DNA of 64,000 nucleotides from Galactobacter caseinivorans (GCF_003640665.1 NZ_QQXL01000001.1:310001-374000); one strand, 5' to 3'; counted from the first letter of the stretch, positions 15,071 through 24,074 are shown. Translations and numbers: made by a program. The notes: generated by a model from the sequence alone, not told the origin.

Positions 15071-16170
15071 GGCGCGCCGCCCTGGTGCGAGAATCGCTCA
15101 GCGATGCCTGGTCGAGCAAGGTTCCCTCCGCCATCATCGCCTTGATCGTGGCGGCCATGTGCGTCATGACCATTTCGACGGTCGGTCGCACGGCCGCCGC
15201 AGAAGCGCAGGTGGCGGAGCGCATCAACTCGGCCGGTGCCCGGGAGCTGGTGGTGACCGATAAGCGCGGTGCCCAACTCATCACGCCTACTTTGGTGGAC
15301 ATGGCGTCCAGGCTCTCGGTGACGGATCGAGCGGTTGGCATCGGGTCGCCGCAGGACGTGAAGAACGCGGGAATTGGACCGGGCGCAACTCCCGTGCCGG
15401 CCTGGGCCGTCGTAGGGGATCTGGAGGCGGTGGCGCACCTGGTGTCAGGCAGAATGCCTGGCCCCGGTGAGGCCCTGATCTCCACCACAGCACTGAAGAA
15501 GGCTGGTCTGGAATACCCCGTCGGGTCCATGACCTCGTCGGATCCTCGGCTACCGCATGGCTACGCTGTCGTGGGATCCTTCACGCCTGTAGAACCCTTC
15601 TCAGAGCTCGGTCAGGGCCTGATCGTGACGGCCCCTGAAGGTGCAGCGTCCACCAATCTTCGCATCGTGCTGAAGCAGGCCGGGCAAGCCGAGGTAGCGC
15701 AGGCGGCCATCCTCAGCTTTTTCAATGATGTGCAAGATCCGCAGGCTCTCGGCGTGAGTTCGCCGGTTGAACTGGCGCAGCTTCACTCGGAAGTGGTCGG
15801 GGACCTTGGCGGATTTGGTCGTTCCCTTCTTTACAGCGCGCTCGGCATCGGTGCGCTCCTTGTGAGCATCGTTGTCTTCGCTGACATTCTGGTGCGGCGC
15901 AAAGACTTGGGCCGTCGCCGTGCGCTGGGTGCCACGCGTGGCAACATCGTGTGGCTTATGCTGCTGCGCTCTCTCTTCCCGGCCGTCACTGGAGGAATCT
16001 TGGGGGTAGTCGGCGGAATAGTTGCTGCACAGCAAGCTGGCTCGCTCCCACCGCTCACCTTCTGCCTTGGGGTCTTGGTCCTCTCCCTCATTTCCGCGGG
16101 CCTCAGCACGCTAGTGCCGGCGAGTTTTGCGGCCTTCACGGACCCGGTGAAGGTCCTGAGGACGCCTTAA
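15067..16170 (+). CDS. FtsX/MacB-type ABC permease
   Basis: 367 residues. One N-terminal membrane segment (VPSAIIALIVAAMCVMTI) is followed by a large extracytoplasmic domain of about 210 residues and three C-terminal membrane segments (LLYSALGIGALLVSIVVF; FPAVTGGILGVVGGIVA; LTFCLGVLVLSLISAGLS). The cytoplasmic loop after TM2 holds the coupling motif RRKDLGRRRALGATRGNIVW typical of FtsX permeases, and the C-terminus ends in PVKVLRTP. This is the four-TM MacB topology. It is the last gene of the operon. Bacterial relatives export or sense peptides, lipoproteins and antibiotics at the outer face of the membrane. Confidence 0.92.
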   Translation: MRRAALVRESLSDAWSSKVPSAIIALIVAAMCVMTISTVGRTAAAEAQVAERINSAGARELVVTDKRGAQLITPTLVDMASRLSVTDRAVGIGSPQDVKNAGIGPGATPVPAWAVVGDLEAVAHLVSGRMPGPGEALISTTALKKAGLEYPVGSMTSSDPRLPHGYAVVGSFTPVEPFSELGQGLIVTAPEGAASTNLRIVLKQAGQAEVAQAAILSFFNDVQDPQALGVSSPVELAQLHSEVVGDLGGFGRSLLYSALGIGALLVSIVVFADILVRRKDLGRRRALGATRGNIVWLMLLRSLFPAVTGGILGVVGGIVAAQQAGSLPPLTFCLGVLVLSLISAGLSTLVPASFAAFTDPVKVLRTP

Positions 16171-16497
16171 TGAGTGGTGCCTCCGGCACGCTCCGCCTGC
16201 GGGTGATGACGACATCTCTGAGCGATAGCCGGACCCTAAACTTGAAGGGGTCTCACCCCACTTCCCGAGAATATACGGGGGTGAATAAGTTACAGGATGT
16301 TGACAGTATTGCAAATTGGCGACTTCTACTTGTCCACTCTGAGTGTTTGGTTGATCTTCGCGATTGCGGCTTCCTCGCTTCCTGCCGCGACTCGGAACTT
16401 TCTCCAAACTTTCTCTCGGGGTCCGGCTATGAGGGTTCGGTGCGACTAGTATCGGTGAAACCTCGCTGCTGGGCTATAGGTGGTCAGTGCTGAGTGA
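16171..16497. other. Intergenic stretch without a convincing gene
   Basis: An ATG overlaps the permease stop (TAATG at 16168-16172) and stays open to 16493, but its 107 codons show no domain, no RBS and mixed composition, so I do not call it. A short hairpin GGGGT-CTC-ACCCC (about 16247-16259) could end the export operon. A TTGACA (16300-16305) with TCTACT (16325-16330), spacer 19, is a weak promoter towards the secreted-protein remnant. Two direct repeats AACTTTCTC lie at 16396-16404 and 16407-16415 (11-bp period). Base composition is more AT-rich than average for the window. Confidence 0.5.
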
Positions 16498-16537
16498 TTG
16501 ATTAGCTGTTTTCCGTTGATTCATCAACGGAGCAGCA

Positions 16538-16869
16538 ACGAAAAATTCATCCGCGCGGCCGCTGCGGCAGCATTGGTGCCTGGCCTGGTAGCTTCTGGGG
16601 CACTTGTTGCCCAAGTTGACACCAAGTCTGGAAAACGTACTTGCGCTGCAGCATATAACGCGACGCTGACTGCTATGCTCAGCAGTTCTGGAGTCGGTGA
16701 TTTTGCTAGAAGGCACACGCGCCGGATTGGAACCAGTACGACTAATTCTCGGCATAGCTGCCTCGGGCCGAACCATTCCAACTCCATGGCGACTCACAGT
16801 GTTTGGTCCGCTTCGTCCGAGCGCGCCATTCAATCTACGACTACAAATTGTGCTTCTAAGCCGCTGTAG
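16538..16869 (+). pseudogene. Probable decayed gene for a small secreted protein
   Basis: A GGAG ribosome-binding site (16529-16532) stands 5 bases before ACG (16538-16540), where an ATG would be expected, followed by only five A residues and then a frame reading TTC ATC CGC and an Ala-rich hydrophobic stretch (RAAAAAALVPGLVASGALVAQ), a textbook signal peptide with ALVAQ as cleavage region. Restoring ATG and one A would give a start MKKFIRAAAAAA. So the start codon looks mutated and one base lost. The frame is open from TTG 16498 (or TTG 16516) to TAG 16869 and could still be translated, but no RBS precedes those TTGs and the downstream part shows no clear domain. Its place right after an export operon suggests a former substrate or partner. 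Confidence 0.4.
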
Positions 16870-17282
16870 AGTGGCCGCGATCCACGTGAGACATCTGGAC
16901 TGGGTTTATTCCCGGAGAAATAGGTAAGGGACCATCGAATGGGTGCGTTTCGGCCATGTTGTGTAGTATGCAACGATTCTGCCTCCGAATCTGCGGCCGG
17001 GCTGACCAAGAGTAGGAAGACGCACCAGCGTTCCTCGTGGTGGAACTTTACGGAGAATAATTTGTATTTCTCTTCTGAGTGAGTTGGCAGGTGCATGAAT
17101 ACTATCGCCTGCTTGCTCGGACCCATTTCTGGGCGATTAATCTCTTGGTCGGCGCCGACGGTGCGGCCTGAAAAAAGCGTTCGGAGCCTGGGTCATGGCC
17201 AGGGCATGGTCGTAGTGGTTTCGTGTGCAACGGAACACGTTCCCACAACGTGTGCTAAATCATCGCCCTCTAGGCTGACCCC
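16870..17282. other. AT-richer intergenic stretch, no supported gene
   Basis: A 48-codon frame from ATG 16939 (MGAFRPCCVVCND...) has a CCxxC cluster and a WW pair but no clear ribosome-binding site, so it is noted and not called. Nothing else coding is supported on either strand. The right edge (17271-17276, TAGGCT) is the -10 box of the next gene. Confidence 0.45.
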
Positions 17283-17729
17283 ATGAGCGAACTCCGACTG
17301 AACATCACCCTTGAGACCCGTGGCCCCGCCACCGCCATTTTGCTCGGCGACGAGCAGGTCGCGGAGCTGAGTACGGCCAAGGCGTTTCCCGTCATCGTGA
17401 GCATTGGCGATGCCACCGCGCGGCTGCGGTTGGCGCGCATGGGTGGGGAGAACATGATTGGCCTGAGCAAGGCCAACCGCTCGCTGTTGGGCGTGGAGAC
17501 CGGCGATACCGTGGACGTGGTGATCACCCCCGACCTTGCCGAGCGCACCGCGGAGCTTCCCGCGGAGCTCGTGGCCGCGCTGGCAGCGGACGGCGTGGCC
17601 CGGCGTGCCTTCGAGTCCCTTTCCCTGAGTCGGCGCAAGGAGATGGCGCGGTCCGTATCCGAGGCCAAGCAGGAAGCCACCCGTGAACGCCGGCTCGCGA
17701 AGGTAGTGCAGGAGCTGCTGGCGCTTTGA
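17283..17729 (+). CDS. DUF1905 / YdeI (OmpD-associated) family protein
   Basis: 148 residues. The N-terminal 85 residues match the DUF1905 barrel pattern (FPVIVSIGDATARLRLARMGGENMIGLSKA..., then GVETGDTVDVVITPD), and the C-terminal part has the YdeI-type helix RRAFESLSLSRRKEMARSVSEAKQEATRERRLAKVVQ. The family is cytosolic; in some bacteria members are linked to resistance to cationic antimicrobial peptides, but the biochemical role is not settled. ATG 17283 follows the -10 hexamer TAGGCT (17271-17276) by 6 bases, so translation is probably leaderless. It stands alone, 140 bp before the permease gene. Confidence 0.87.
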   Translation: MSELRLNITLETRGPATAILLGDEQVAELSTAKAFPVIVSIGDATARLRLARMGGENMIGLSKANRSLLGVETGDTVDVVITPDLAERTAELPAELVAALAADGVARRAFESLSLSRRKEMARSVSEAKQEATRERRLAKVVQELLAL

Positions 17730-17869
17730 CGCGGGTGAACCCAGCGGGTCCAGCAGGTGAACGAACGGATCGGCAACATGACCATTCCAGTCACAGAGCA
17801 AATTTCTTGGGCAGCCGAGGGCCCAAAGACCTAATCTGGAGGGTCACCACCGCCTGAGAAAGGGACAGC

Positions 17870-19432
17870 ATGTCCTCGCCGGATTCGGCACACTCGCCCC
17901 AGCACCCCGCCAGCGGCTCGCAGCCGCCCAACGGCGGAAGTGAAGGGGCACCTCAACTCAAGCGTGGTTTGCACTCCCGCCACCTGCAGATGATCGCCAT
18001 TGGCGGCGCCATCGGTACGGGGTTGTTCCTGGGATCCGGCGGCACCATCGCCACGGCCGGACCGGGCGGCGCACTGCTGGCCTACGCAATCATCGGCATC
18101 ATGGTGCTCTTCGTGATGCAGTCGCTGGGAGAGATGTCCACGCACCTACCGGTGGCGGGCTCCTTCCAGACCTACGCCTCCCGCTACGTCAGCCCGTCCT
18201 TTGGCTTCGCCACGGGCTGGAACTACTGGTTCAACTGGGCCATCACCCTGGCCACGGAGCTGGTCGCCGGCGGCGTCATCATGTCCTATTGGTTCCCGGA
18301 TGTACCCGGCTGGGTGTGGGCGGCCATCTTCCTGGCGGTCCTCACCGGCCTGAACTGGCTTTCCGCGCGCGCCTTTGGTGAGGGCGAGTTCTGGTTCGCG
18401 CTCATCAAGGTGGCCGCAGTGGTGGTGTTCCTCATCCTGGGTGTCCTCATGATCGTGGGCATCCTGGGGGACAGCAGCCCAGGCTTCAGCAACTGGACCA
18501 CGGGAGAGGCTCCTTTTGTGGGCGGCTGGCTCTCCGTGGTGGCCGTCTTCATGATCGCCGGCTTCTCTTTTCAGGGCACCGAGCTGGTCGGCGTGGCCGC
18601 GGGGGAGTCCAGCAACCCCAAGAAGGACATGCCCCGGGCCATCCGCAGCATCTTCTGGCGCATCATGCTCTTCTACATCCTGGCGATCGCCATTATCGGC
18701 TTCCTGCTCCCATATACGGATCCCAGCCTGCTGGCCTCCGACGTGAAGAACGTCGCCGCCTCACCCTTCACCCTGGTCTTTGACCGCGCCGGGATCCTGC
18801 TCGCGGCCGGCGTGATGAACGCGGTCATCCTCACGGCCGTGCTCTCCGCCGGCAACTCCGGCCTCTATGCCTCAACGCGCATGTTGTATTCCATGGCCAA
18901 GGTGGGGCTGGCCCCCAAGCTCTTCGCCCGCCTCAACGCGCGCGGCGTGCCCGTGATGTCCCTGCTGGCCACGGCCGCCATTGGGCTTTTCGCGTTCATC
19001 AGCTCCATCTTTGGGGAGAGCGCCGCCTACTTCTGGCTTATCAATGTCTCCGGCCTCTCGGGCTTTATCGTTTGGGTCGGCATCTCCTGGAGCCACTTCA
19101 GATTCCGGCGCGCGTACGTCCGCCAAGGCAACAGCCTCAAGGATCTGCCCTACGTGGCGCCGTTCTTCCCGGTGGGCCCCATCCTCGCCTTGGTCGTCAT
19201 GTTGGTGGTCATCGCGGGCCAGAACTACCAGGCGGTCCTGGATGGCAAGGTCCTTGAGATGGTCTCCTCCTACATCGGCCTGCCGATCTTCCTGCTGGTG
19301 TGGCTGATCCGGCGTCTGGTGAAGGGCCGCGCGGAGGGCCTGGTGCCGCTGGAGCAGGTGGACGTCTCCGGGCTGGAGGTCAGCAGCGACGGCGAGGAAT
19401 CCGGGGTTCAGCCCGGCCACAGCGGTGCCTGA
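17870..19432 (+). CDS. Amino-acid permease, APC superfamily (AAT family)
   Basis: 520 residues with about 12 hydrophobic segments. The family signature is at the first membrane helix ([22 protein letters not shown]), and the conserved motif GFSFQGTELVGVAAGES follows around residue 225-245. Both termini are hydrophilic; the N-terminal 25 residues are Pro/Gly/Ser-rich. AAT permeases take up amino acids with protons across the cytoplasmic membrane; the sequence resembles the lysine/aromatic/GABA permease group but the substrate is open. ATG 17870 has a GAAAGG-type site upstream. A second AAT permease is at 61687, and the two share the [10 protein letters not shown] block. Confidence 0.93.
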   Translation: MSSPDSAHSPQHPASGSQPPNGGSEGAPQLKRGLHSRHLQMIAIGGAIGTGLFLGSGGTIATAGPGGALLAYAIIGIMVLFVMQSLGEMSTHLPVAGSFQTYASRYVSPSFGFATGWNYWFNWAITLATELVAGGVIMSYWFPDVPGWVWAAIFLAVLTGLNWLSARAFGEGEFWFALIKVAAVVVFLILGVLMIVGILGDSSPGFSNWTTGEAPFVGGWLSVVAVFMIAGFSFQGTELVGVAAGESSNPKKDMPRAIRSIFWRIMLFYILAIAIIGFLLPYTDPSLLASDVKNVAASPFTLVFDRAGILLAAGVMNAVILTAVLSAGNSGLYASTRMLYSMAKVGLAPKLFARLNARGVPVMSLLATAAIGLFAFISSIFGESAAYFWLINVSGLSGFIVWVGISWSHFRFRRAYVRQGNSLKDLPYVAPFFPVGPILALVVMLVVIAGQNYQAVLDGKVLEMVSSYIGLPIFLLVWLIRRLVKGRAEGLVPLEQVDVSGLEVSSDGEESGVQPGHSGA

Positions 19433-19444
19433 CACCATGGAGGC

Positions 19445-20158
19445 ATGAATTTTTCTGCCTGGTTCTCTGATGCCCTCGCGAGGACCCGCCCCGATGCTGC
19501 CCCGGAGTGGGGTAGCTGGGCCTGGATTGCCGCGGGAATCGCCGCGGTCCTGATCGCGGTCCCGTTGCTGTGGCTCATGACCCGGCCGGTCGTGACGATT
19601 GTCCACGAGCTGGGACATGCCATCATCGGCATCCTTCTGGGTCGGCGCTTCAGCGGCTTTGTGGTCAACTCCAACATGTCTGGACACGCCGTGACGCGGG
19701 GCAAGTCGCGTGGAGCGGGTCTGGTGCTGAGCACCTGGGCGGGCTACCCCGCACCTGCTGTGGTGGGCGCCGTCTTGATCCAGGCGTCGCTCTCCGGCTG
19801 GTCCCCGGTGGTGCTGGGGATCGGCGCGGGCCTCCTCACCGTTTCTCTGCTCTTCTGCCGCAGCTGGCACACGGTCTGGGTGGTGCTGGTCGCCGCCGCC
19901 ATCAGCGCCTCTGCCTGGTGGTGGGCTCCGGCTGAACTGCAACAGGGCTTGGTGCTGGGGCTAGGCCTGGTGCTGTTGATCGGGGCCTGGCGCCACCTGG
20001 GCGCTGTCATCCGCGGCGGCGGACGCGGGGATGACCCCGGCGCCCTGGCGACCGCCACGCGCGTCCCGGCTGGCCTGTGGATCGCCAGCTTCGTTCTGGT
20101 GCTTGGCGCGTGCACCGCCTGGGCGGCCCGGGCCATCTTCGGGGCAGTGTCTCCCTGA
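19445..20158 (+). CDS. M50-type membrane metalloprotease homologue
   Basis: 237 residues with about six hydrophobic segments. The zinc motif HELGH (His54, Glu55, His58) lies in a membrane-associated helix (VVTIVHELGHAIIGILLGRRF), as in site-2-type M50 proteases and the related M50B family of actinobacterial membrane proteins. I do not see a clear NPDG third-ligand motif, so it may be a divergent member with unproven proteolysis. It starts 12 bp after the permease stop, without an obvious promoter, so it is probably cotranscribed with it. A long bidirectional terminator follows. Confidence 0.82.
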   Translation: MNFSAWFSDALARTRPDAAPEWGSWAWIAAGIAAVLIAVPLLWLMTRPVVTIVHELGHAIIGILLGRRFSGFVVNSNMSGHAVTRGKSRGAGLVLSTWAGYPAPAVVGAVLIQASLSGWSPVVLGIGAGLLTVSLLFCRSWHTVWVVLVAAAISASAWWWAPAELQQGLVLGLGLVLLIGAWRHLGAVIRGGGRGDDPGALATATRVPAGLWIASFVLVLGACTAWAARAIFGAVSP

Positions 20159-20220
20159 CGCGCTCGGATCGACGCCCCAGCGGCGGTGCAACGGCGGCGC
20201 AACGGCTGCGCGCGGCAAAG

Positions 20221-20278
20221 AACCGCAATGCCCGACGCCGCCAGCTCAGGTGAGCGGGCGGCGTCGGGCATTGCGGTT
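20221..20278. terminator. Bidirectional terminator between convergent genes
   Basis: Two perfect 22-bp arms (20221-20242 and 20257-20278) enclose a 14-base loop between the M50 gene (stop 20158) and the POT gene (stop 20308, minus). The stem is long and perfect; T-runs are weak on both sides. Confidence 0.85.
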
Positions 20279-20307
20279 GTTCAGTTCTGAGCCCCAGAGG
20301 GCGCCGG

Positions 20308-21816
20308 TCAGAGCACCGGATCCATGAGCTTCAGGATGGGCTTGCGCACCAGGAAGAGCACCAGGCCGACTGCGACAGCGGAGCCGCCGATCAGCAGGAA
20401 GAAGGTGTTTTCCGTGAGCGTGGGGCCGGCGGAATCCGCGCTGGGGTAGAGCTGGCCAAGGTAACCGGCGGCCGCAGAGCCAAGCGAGATGGTCAGGAAG
20501 TACAGCGCCACCATCTGCGACTGGAACTTGCCAGGGGCCAGCTTGGTGGCCAGCGACTGGCCGATGGGGGAGATGGAGAGCTCTGCCAGCGTGAAGATCA
20601 GCAGGACCACAATCATCATGATCAGCGGCACCGTGCCGTTGGCCATGCCGGTGAACGGGAGGAAAGCGAGGAAGGCTGCGCCCATCAGGACGGTACCGAT
20701 GGCGTACTTCACGGGCGTGGAGGGCTGGCGGTCGCCGAGCTTGGACCACATGGCGGCGAACACGCCGGCCAGGATGATCACGAAGAGCGGCTGGAAGTTG
20801 TTCACCAGGTTGAACGGCATGTCCCAACCGAAGATGTTCAAGTCCAGGCGGTTCTCCGCGTAGAGGGGCACCACCGTGAATTGCTGCTGGAACAGGCTCC
20901 AGAACACGGCGCCGGCAATAAAGAGGGGGACAAAGGCCTTGACGTGACGGCGCTCTTCCGTGGTGATCTCACGCGAGGTCATCATGATCGTGAAGAGGAG
21001 CAGTGTGGCCGCAACAACAGAAATGGTCATCCAGCCGGAGAGGTTGGCCGCTGTGAGGATCTTGGTGGCAAACAGCACCACAATGATGGCCACGGCGATG
21101 GCGGCGCCGCCAAAGTACTTGACGGCCTGGCCGCGCTTGAGGGGGTTGGGCACGCGGGAAGTGACCTCGTTGCGAGTGTGCTTGCGCAGGCTCAAGTACT
21201 GGGCCAGGCCAATGGCCATGCCGATGGCTGCCAGGGCAAAGCCCCAATGGATGCCGGCAGACTGAGACAGCAGGACGGTGACCGTCTGGCCAAGGAAGGC
21301 GCCGATGTTCACGCCCATGTAGTAAATGGAGAAGCCAGCATCACGGCGACGGTCCTCCAGCGCGTACATGCTGCCCAGCACCGTGGAGGTGGTGGCCTTC
21401 AGCGTGCCGGAGCCAAGGCCAACCAGCACCAGGCCGCCGATCAGCCCGGTGAGACCGGGCATGAAGGTGAGCCAGATATGGCCGGCCATGATGATGGAAG
21501 CGCCAACCACCAGGGTGCGTTCGGGGCCAAAGAGGCGGTCTGCTCCCCACGAACCAAGCACAGCGGCCAGGTAGACCCAGCCTCCGTAGGCGCCAACGAT
21601 GGAGCTGGCTTCGCCCTTGGTCATCCCGAGGCCGCCCTCGCCTGTGGCAAGGATGATGTAGGCAATCAGCAAGGACTGCATGCCGTAGAAGCTGAAGCGC
21701 TCCCACATCTCTACGCCAGCAAGGTTGGCCAACCCCATGGGGTGGCCAAAGAAACCGCGCCCACCGGTGGCCGGGGCCGCTCCGGAGGAGTTCTTGGGTT
21801 GTGTGGGTTGGCTCAT
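20308..21816 (-). CDS. POT/PTR-family proton-dependent di/tripeptide transporter (DtpT type)
   Basis: 502 residues from ATG 21816; a longer frame to 22020 exists but adds unrelated sequence, and 502 is the usual length. The helix 1 motif is present as ANLAGVEMWERFSFYGMQSLL, which contains the ExxER-type residues for proton coupling, followed by GAYGGWVYLAAVLGSWGADR (PTR2 signature 1) and FSIYYMGVNIGAFLG (signature 2, FYxxINxG type). About 14 membrane segments fit bacterial POTs. The role is uptake of di- and tripeptides driven by the proton gradient. It lies divergent to a peptide ABC operon, making this a peptide-nutrition region. Confidence 0.95.
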   Translation of the reverse strand: MSQPTQPKNSSGAAPATGGRGFFGHPMGLANLAGVEMWERFSFYGMQSLLIAYIILATGEGGLGMTKGEASSIVGAYGGWVYLAAVLGSWGADRLFGPERTLVVGASIIMAGHIWLTFMPGLTGLIGGLVLVGLGSGTLKATTSTVLGSMYALEDRRRDAGFSIYYMGVNIGAFLGQTVTVLLSQSAGIHWGFALAAIGMAIGLAQYLSLRKHTRNEVTSRVPNPLKRGQAVKYFGGAAIAVAIIVVLFATKILTAANLSGWMTISVVAATLLLFTIMMTSREITTEERRHVKAFVPLFIAGAVFWSLFQQQFTVVPLYAENRLDLNIFGWDMPFNLVNNFQPLFVIILAGVFAAMWSKLGDRQPSTPVKYAIGTVLMGAAFLAFLPFTGMANGTVPLIMMIVVLLIFTLAELSISPIGQSLATKLAPGKFQSQMVALYFLTISLGSAAAGYLGQLYPSADSAGPTLTENTFFLLIGGSAVAVGLVLFLVRKPILKLMDPVL

Positions 21817-22031
21817 GCTGAGAGACCTCAATTGGCGATGCGGGCCCCGCTGGCTGTGCGGGGTGGCAGCGGGGGCTGCCCAAGGGAGCCTATCAAGAAC
21901 TATGCGCCAGATCACGCGGGAAGCCCGTGTGTGTTTACGGGAAATGTCGATTGGTTTAAGTTTGCCACGGCGTGAAATATCCCTGAAACCCCGCGGGTAC
22001 ACCGATTGGTATTGAGTCATGACAGGAGGTC

Positions 22032-22099
22032 ACTGTTTGATAACAACCGGTTTGAAGCGACTGTTTGATATTCCGCAGGGTGGGTTCTAGCCCTAGGCT
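22032..22099 (+). promoter_or_regulatory. Promoter of the first peptide ABC operon, with direct repeats
   Basis: The 11-mer ACTGTTTGATA occurs twice (22032-22042 and 22060-22070, 28-bp period), followed by the -10-like TAGGCT (22094-22099) exactly 23 bases after the second TTGATA. The same arrangement recurs at 28714-28779 before the second operon. The rest of the 379-bp interval to the POT gene (21817-22195) holds no gene that I can support. Confidence 0.6.
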
Positions 22100-22195
22100 C
22101 GCAGTGTTGTGATGTGGCCCACTTTCGGGTCGCACTACTCATCGAACGGCACGGCTGACGTCGTGTACCGCACCTTCGAACCCTTAGGAGGGGAC

Positions 22196-24010
22196 ATGCG
22201 ACTCAAGCGTGTTTCCGCAGCCGTCGCCATGGGCGCCGCCGCTGCACTTGCCCTGGCCGCTTGCGCCCCCGGTGGCCCTGCCACGTCGTCCTCATCCGGA
22301 AGCGGTTCTGCCGGCGGCTCCGGCGCGCCTGCCGCCGCGCAGGTTGATGGCACCGGCAAGTTTGAGCTGGGTGATGTCAAGTCTCAGGACAAGGAGATCA
22401 AGCTCTCCGTGGGTAGCACCGAGTTTGGCGGCTACAACGGCATGACGCCGGAGACGTATGACACGTACACCAGCGCTGTGAGGGGCATGTACATGTCCGG
22501 CTTCTTCTACTACGGCACCGACGGCAAGGTGATTCCGAATACTCAGCTGGGTACCGCCGAATTGGTCAGTGAGTCGCCCATGAAGGTGAAGTACACCATC
22601 AACGAGAAGGCTGTGTGGTCTGATGGCACGCCCATCACCGTGGCGGACGCCGTGATGGCGTGGGGCACCCAGAACGCCAAGTTGATGGGCTCGGACGGGA
22701 AGACCCCGGTCTTCAACAACGTCTCCAGTGATCTGGTGGAGCTGGCGCCTAAGGGCCCCGAGGGTGACCTGAAGGGCAAGACCTTTGAGGTCACCTACAA
22801 GGACCCCAACCTGGACTGGAAGCTGCAGACCTTCCTTGACTTCCCGGCCCACGTGGTCGCGAAGCAGGCGGACATGTCCGTTGAAGACCTCGCAGCAGCG
22901 CTGCGCGCCCAGGACAAGGGCAAGCTGGCCAAGGCCGGCACGTTCTGGAACAAGGGCTGGAACAAGGGCCCCGGTAAGCTGCCTTCCAAGGAGCTGAACG
23001 TCTCCAGCGGCCCCTTCATCCTGGACTCGTGGGAGAAGGGCCAGTCCGTCACGGTCAAGGCCAATGACAAGTGGTGGGGCACCAAGCCGGGCGTCAACAA
23101 GCTCACCTTCCGCTTCGTGGATCCGGGAGCCATGGTGCAGGCGCTGCAGAACGGCGACCTGGACGTCATGTCCCCGCAGCCGACTCTTGACACGCTCAAG
23201 CAGCTGGAGAACTTGGGCACCGCCGTGAACATTCACCGCGGAAACACCATGACTTGGGAACACGTGGACTTCAACTTCCGCGGCACCTCGGTGTTTAAGG
23301 ACGATGCGGACCTGCGCAAGGCCTTCGCCATGTGCATCCCGCGCGAGCAGATCGTGAAGCAGCTCATCCAGCCGCTGAACCCCCAGGCTAAGGTCCTGAA
23401 CTCCCGCGTCTCCTTCCCCGGTGACGAGGACTACGACGCCATCACCGGCGCTGCGTATGACAAGAAGTACGACAGCGTTGATCTTGAGGGCGCCAAGAAG
23501 ATCCTGGCGGACAAGGGCAAGGACAAGCTCAAGGTTCGCATCGGCTACAACTCGCCGAACCCCCGCCGCGCCAACGAGGTGCAGCTCATCAAGGCCTCCT
23601 GTGACCAGGCCGGCTTTGACGTACAGGACATCTCCTCAGCGGACTTCAGCGCCGAGGGCGGCCCCCAGACCAAGGGCGATTACGACGCGTTCCTGTTCGC
23701 CTGGGCCAGCTCGGGTCAGCTGACCTCGGATCGCAACATCTACACCACCGGTTCTGCCCAGAACTTCGGTAAGTACTCCAACAAGACTGTTGATGAGGAA
23801 CTCACCAAGATCTCGCAGACCATGGATCTGAACGCCCGTGTGGAGTCCCTCAAGGTTGTCGAGAAGCAGCTCTGGGATGACATGTTCGGCATTCCGATCT
23901 TCCAGCACCCGGGCCTGGATGCCTCGAGTTCTGACATCAAGAACGTGAAGTTCAACGCATCGCAGGACGGCATCAGCTGGAATGCGGAGCAGTGGGCCAC
24001 CGCCAAGTAA
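22196..24010 (+). CDS. Peptide ABC transporter substrate-binding lipoprotein (SBP family 5)
   Basis: 604 residues from ATG 22196, which has an ideal AGGAGG ribosome-binding site 5 bases upstream. The signal peptide ends in a lipobox LAAC (Cys21 region), followed by a Gly/Ser linker. The mature part shows family-5 blocks: AVWSDGTPITVADAVMAW, FELTYKDPNLDWK-like segments and FRFVDPGAMVQALQNGDLDVMSPQP. At about 600 residues it is longer than DppA (about 535), as in several actinobacterial homologues. It captures peptides outside the membrane for the permeases at 24117 and 25686. A strong hairpin directly after the stop probably raises its expression over the downstream genes. Confidence 0.94.
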   Translation: MRLKRVSAAVAMGAAAALALAACAPGGPATSSSSGSGSAGGSGAPAAAQVDGTGKFELGDVKSQDKEIKLSVGSTEFGGYNGMTPETYDTYTSAVRGMYMSGFFYYGTDGKVIPNTQLGTAELVSESPMKVKYTINEKAVWSDGTPITVADAVMAWGTQNAKLMGSDGKTPVFNNVSSDLVELAPKGPEGDLKGKTFEVTYKDPNLDWKLQTFLDFPAHVVAKQADMSVEDLAAALRAQDKGKLAKAGTFWNKGWNKGPGKLPSKELNVSSGPFILDSWEKGQSVTVKANDKWWGTKPGVNKLTFRFVDPGAMVQALQNGDLDVMSPQPTLDTLKQLENLGTAVNIHRGNTMTWEHVDFNFRGTSVFKDDADLRKAFAMCIPREQIVKQLIQPLNPQAKVLNSRVSFPGDEDYDAITGAAYDKKYDSVDLEGAKKILADKGKDKLKVRIGYNSPNPRRANEVQLIKASCDQAGFDVQDISSADFSAEGGPQTKGDYDAFLFAWASSGQLTSDRNIYTTGSAQNFGKYSNKTVDEELTKISQTMDLNARVESLKVVEKQLWDDMFGIPIFQHPGLDASSSDIKNVKFNASQDGISWNAEQWATAK

Positions 24011-24039
24011 GGCTCCAACGGTGATTCGTCACCACTGAC

Positions 24040-24074
24040 GGGGGCCCGCGATCCTCTCCGGATCCCGGGCCCCC
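24040..24074 (+). terminator. Intra-operon hairpin after the SBP gene
   Basis: 14-bp arms with one mismatch (24040-24053 and 24061-24074), a 7-base loop and TTTCTT after it. The permease follows at 24117 with no new promoter visible, so partial termination or 3'-end protection of the SBP message is likely. Confidence 0.75.

Noticed and set aside
16170-16493. 107-codon frame overlapping the permease stop (TAATG)
   Set aside because: The TAATG layout is tempting as a coupled gene, but composition is irregular with no domain, hydrophobic pattern or conservation clue.
16939-17082. 48-residue frame with CCxxC and WW
   Set aside because: Could be a tiny peptide, but it has no clear RBS and no signal; not enough to call a gene.
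20881-21975. 364-codon open frame antisense to the POT transporter
   Set aside because: No domain or RBS, and the minus-strand gene shows all POT motifs.
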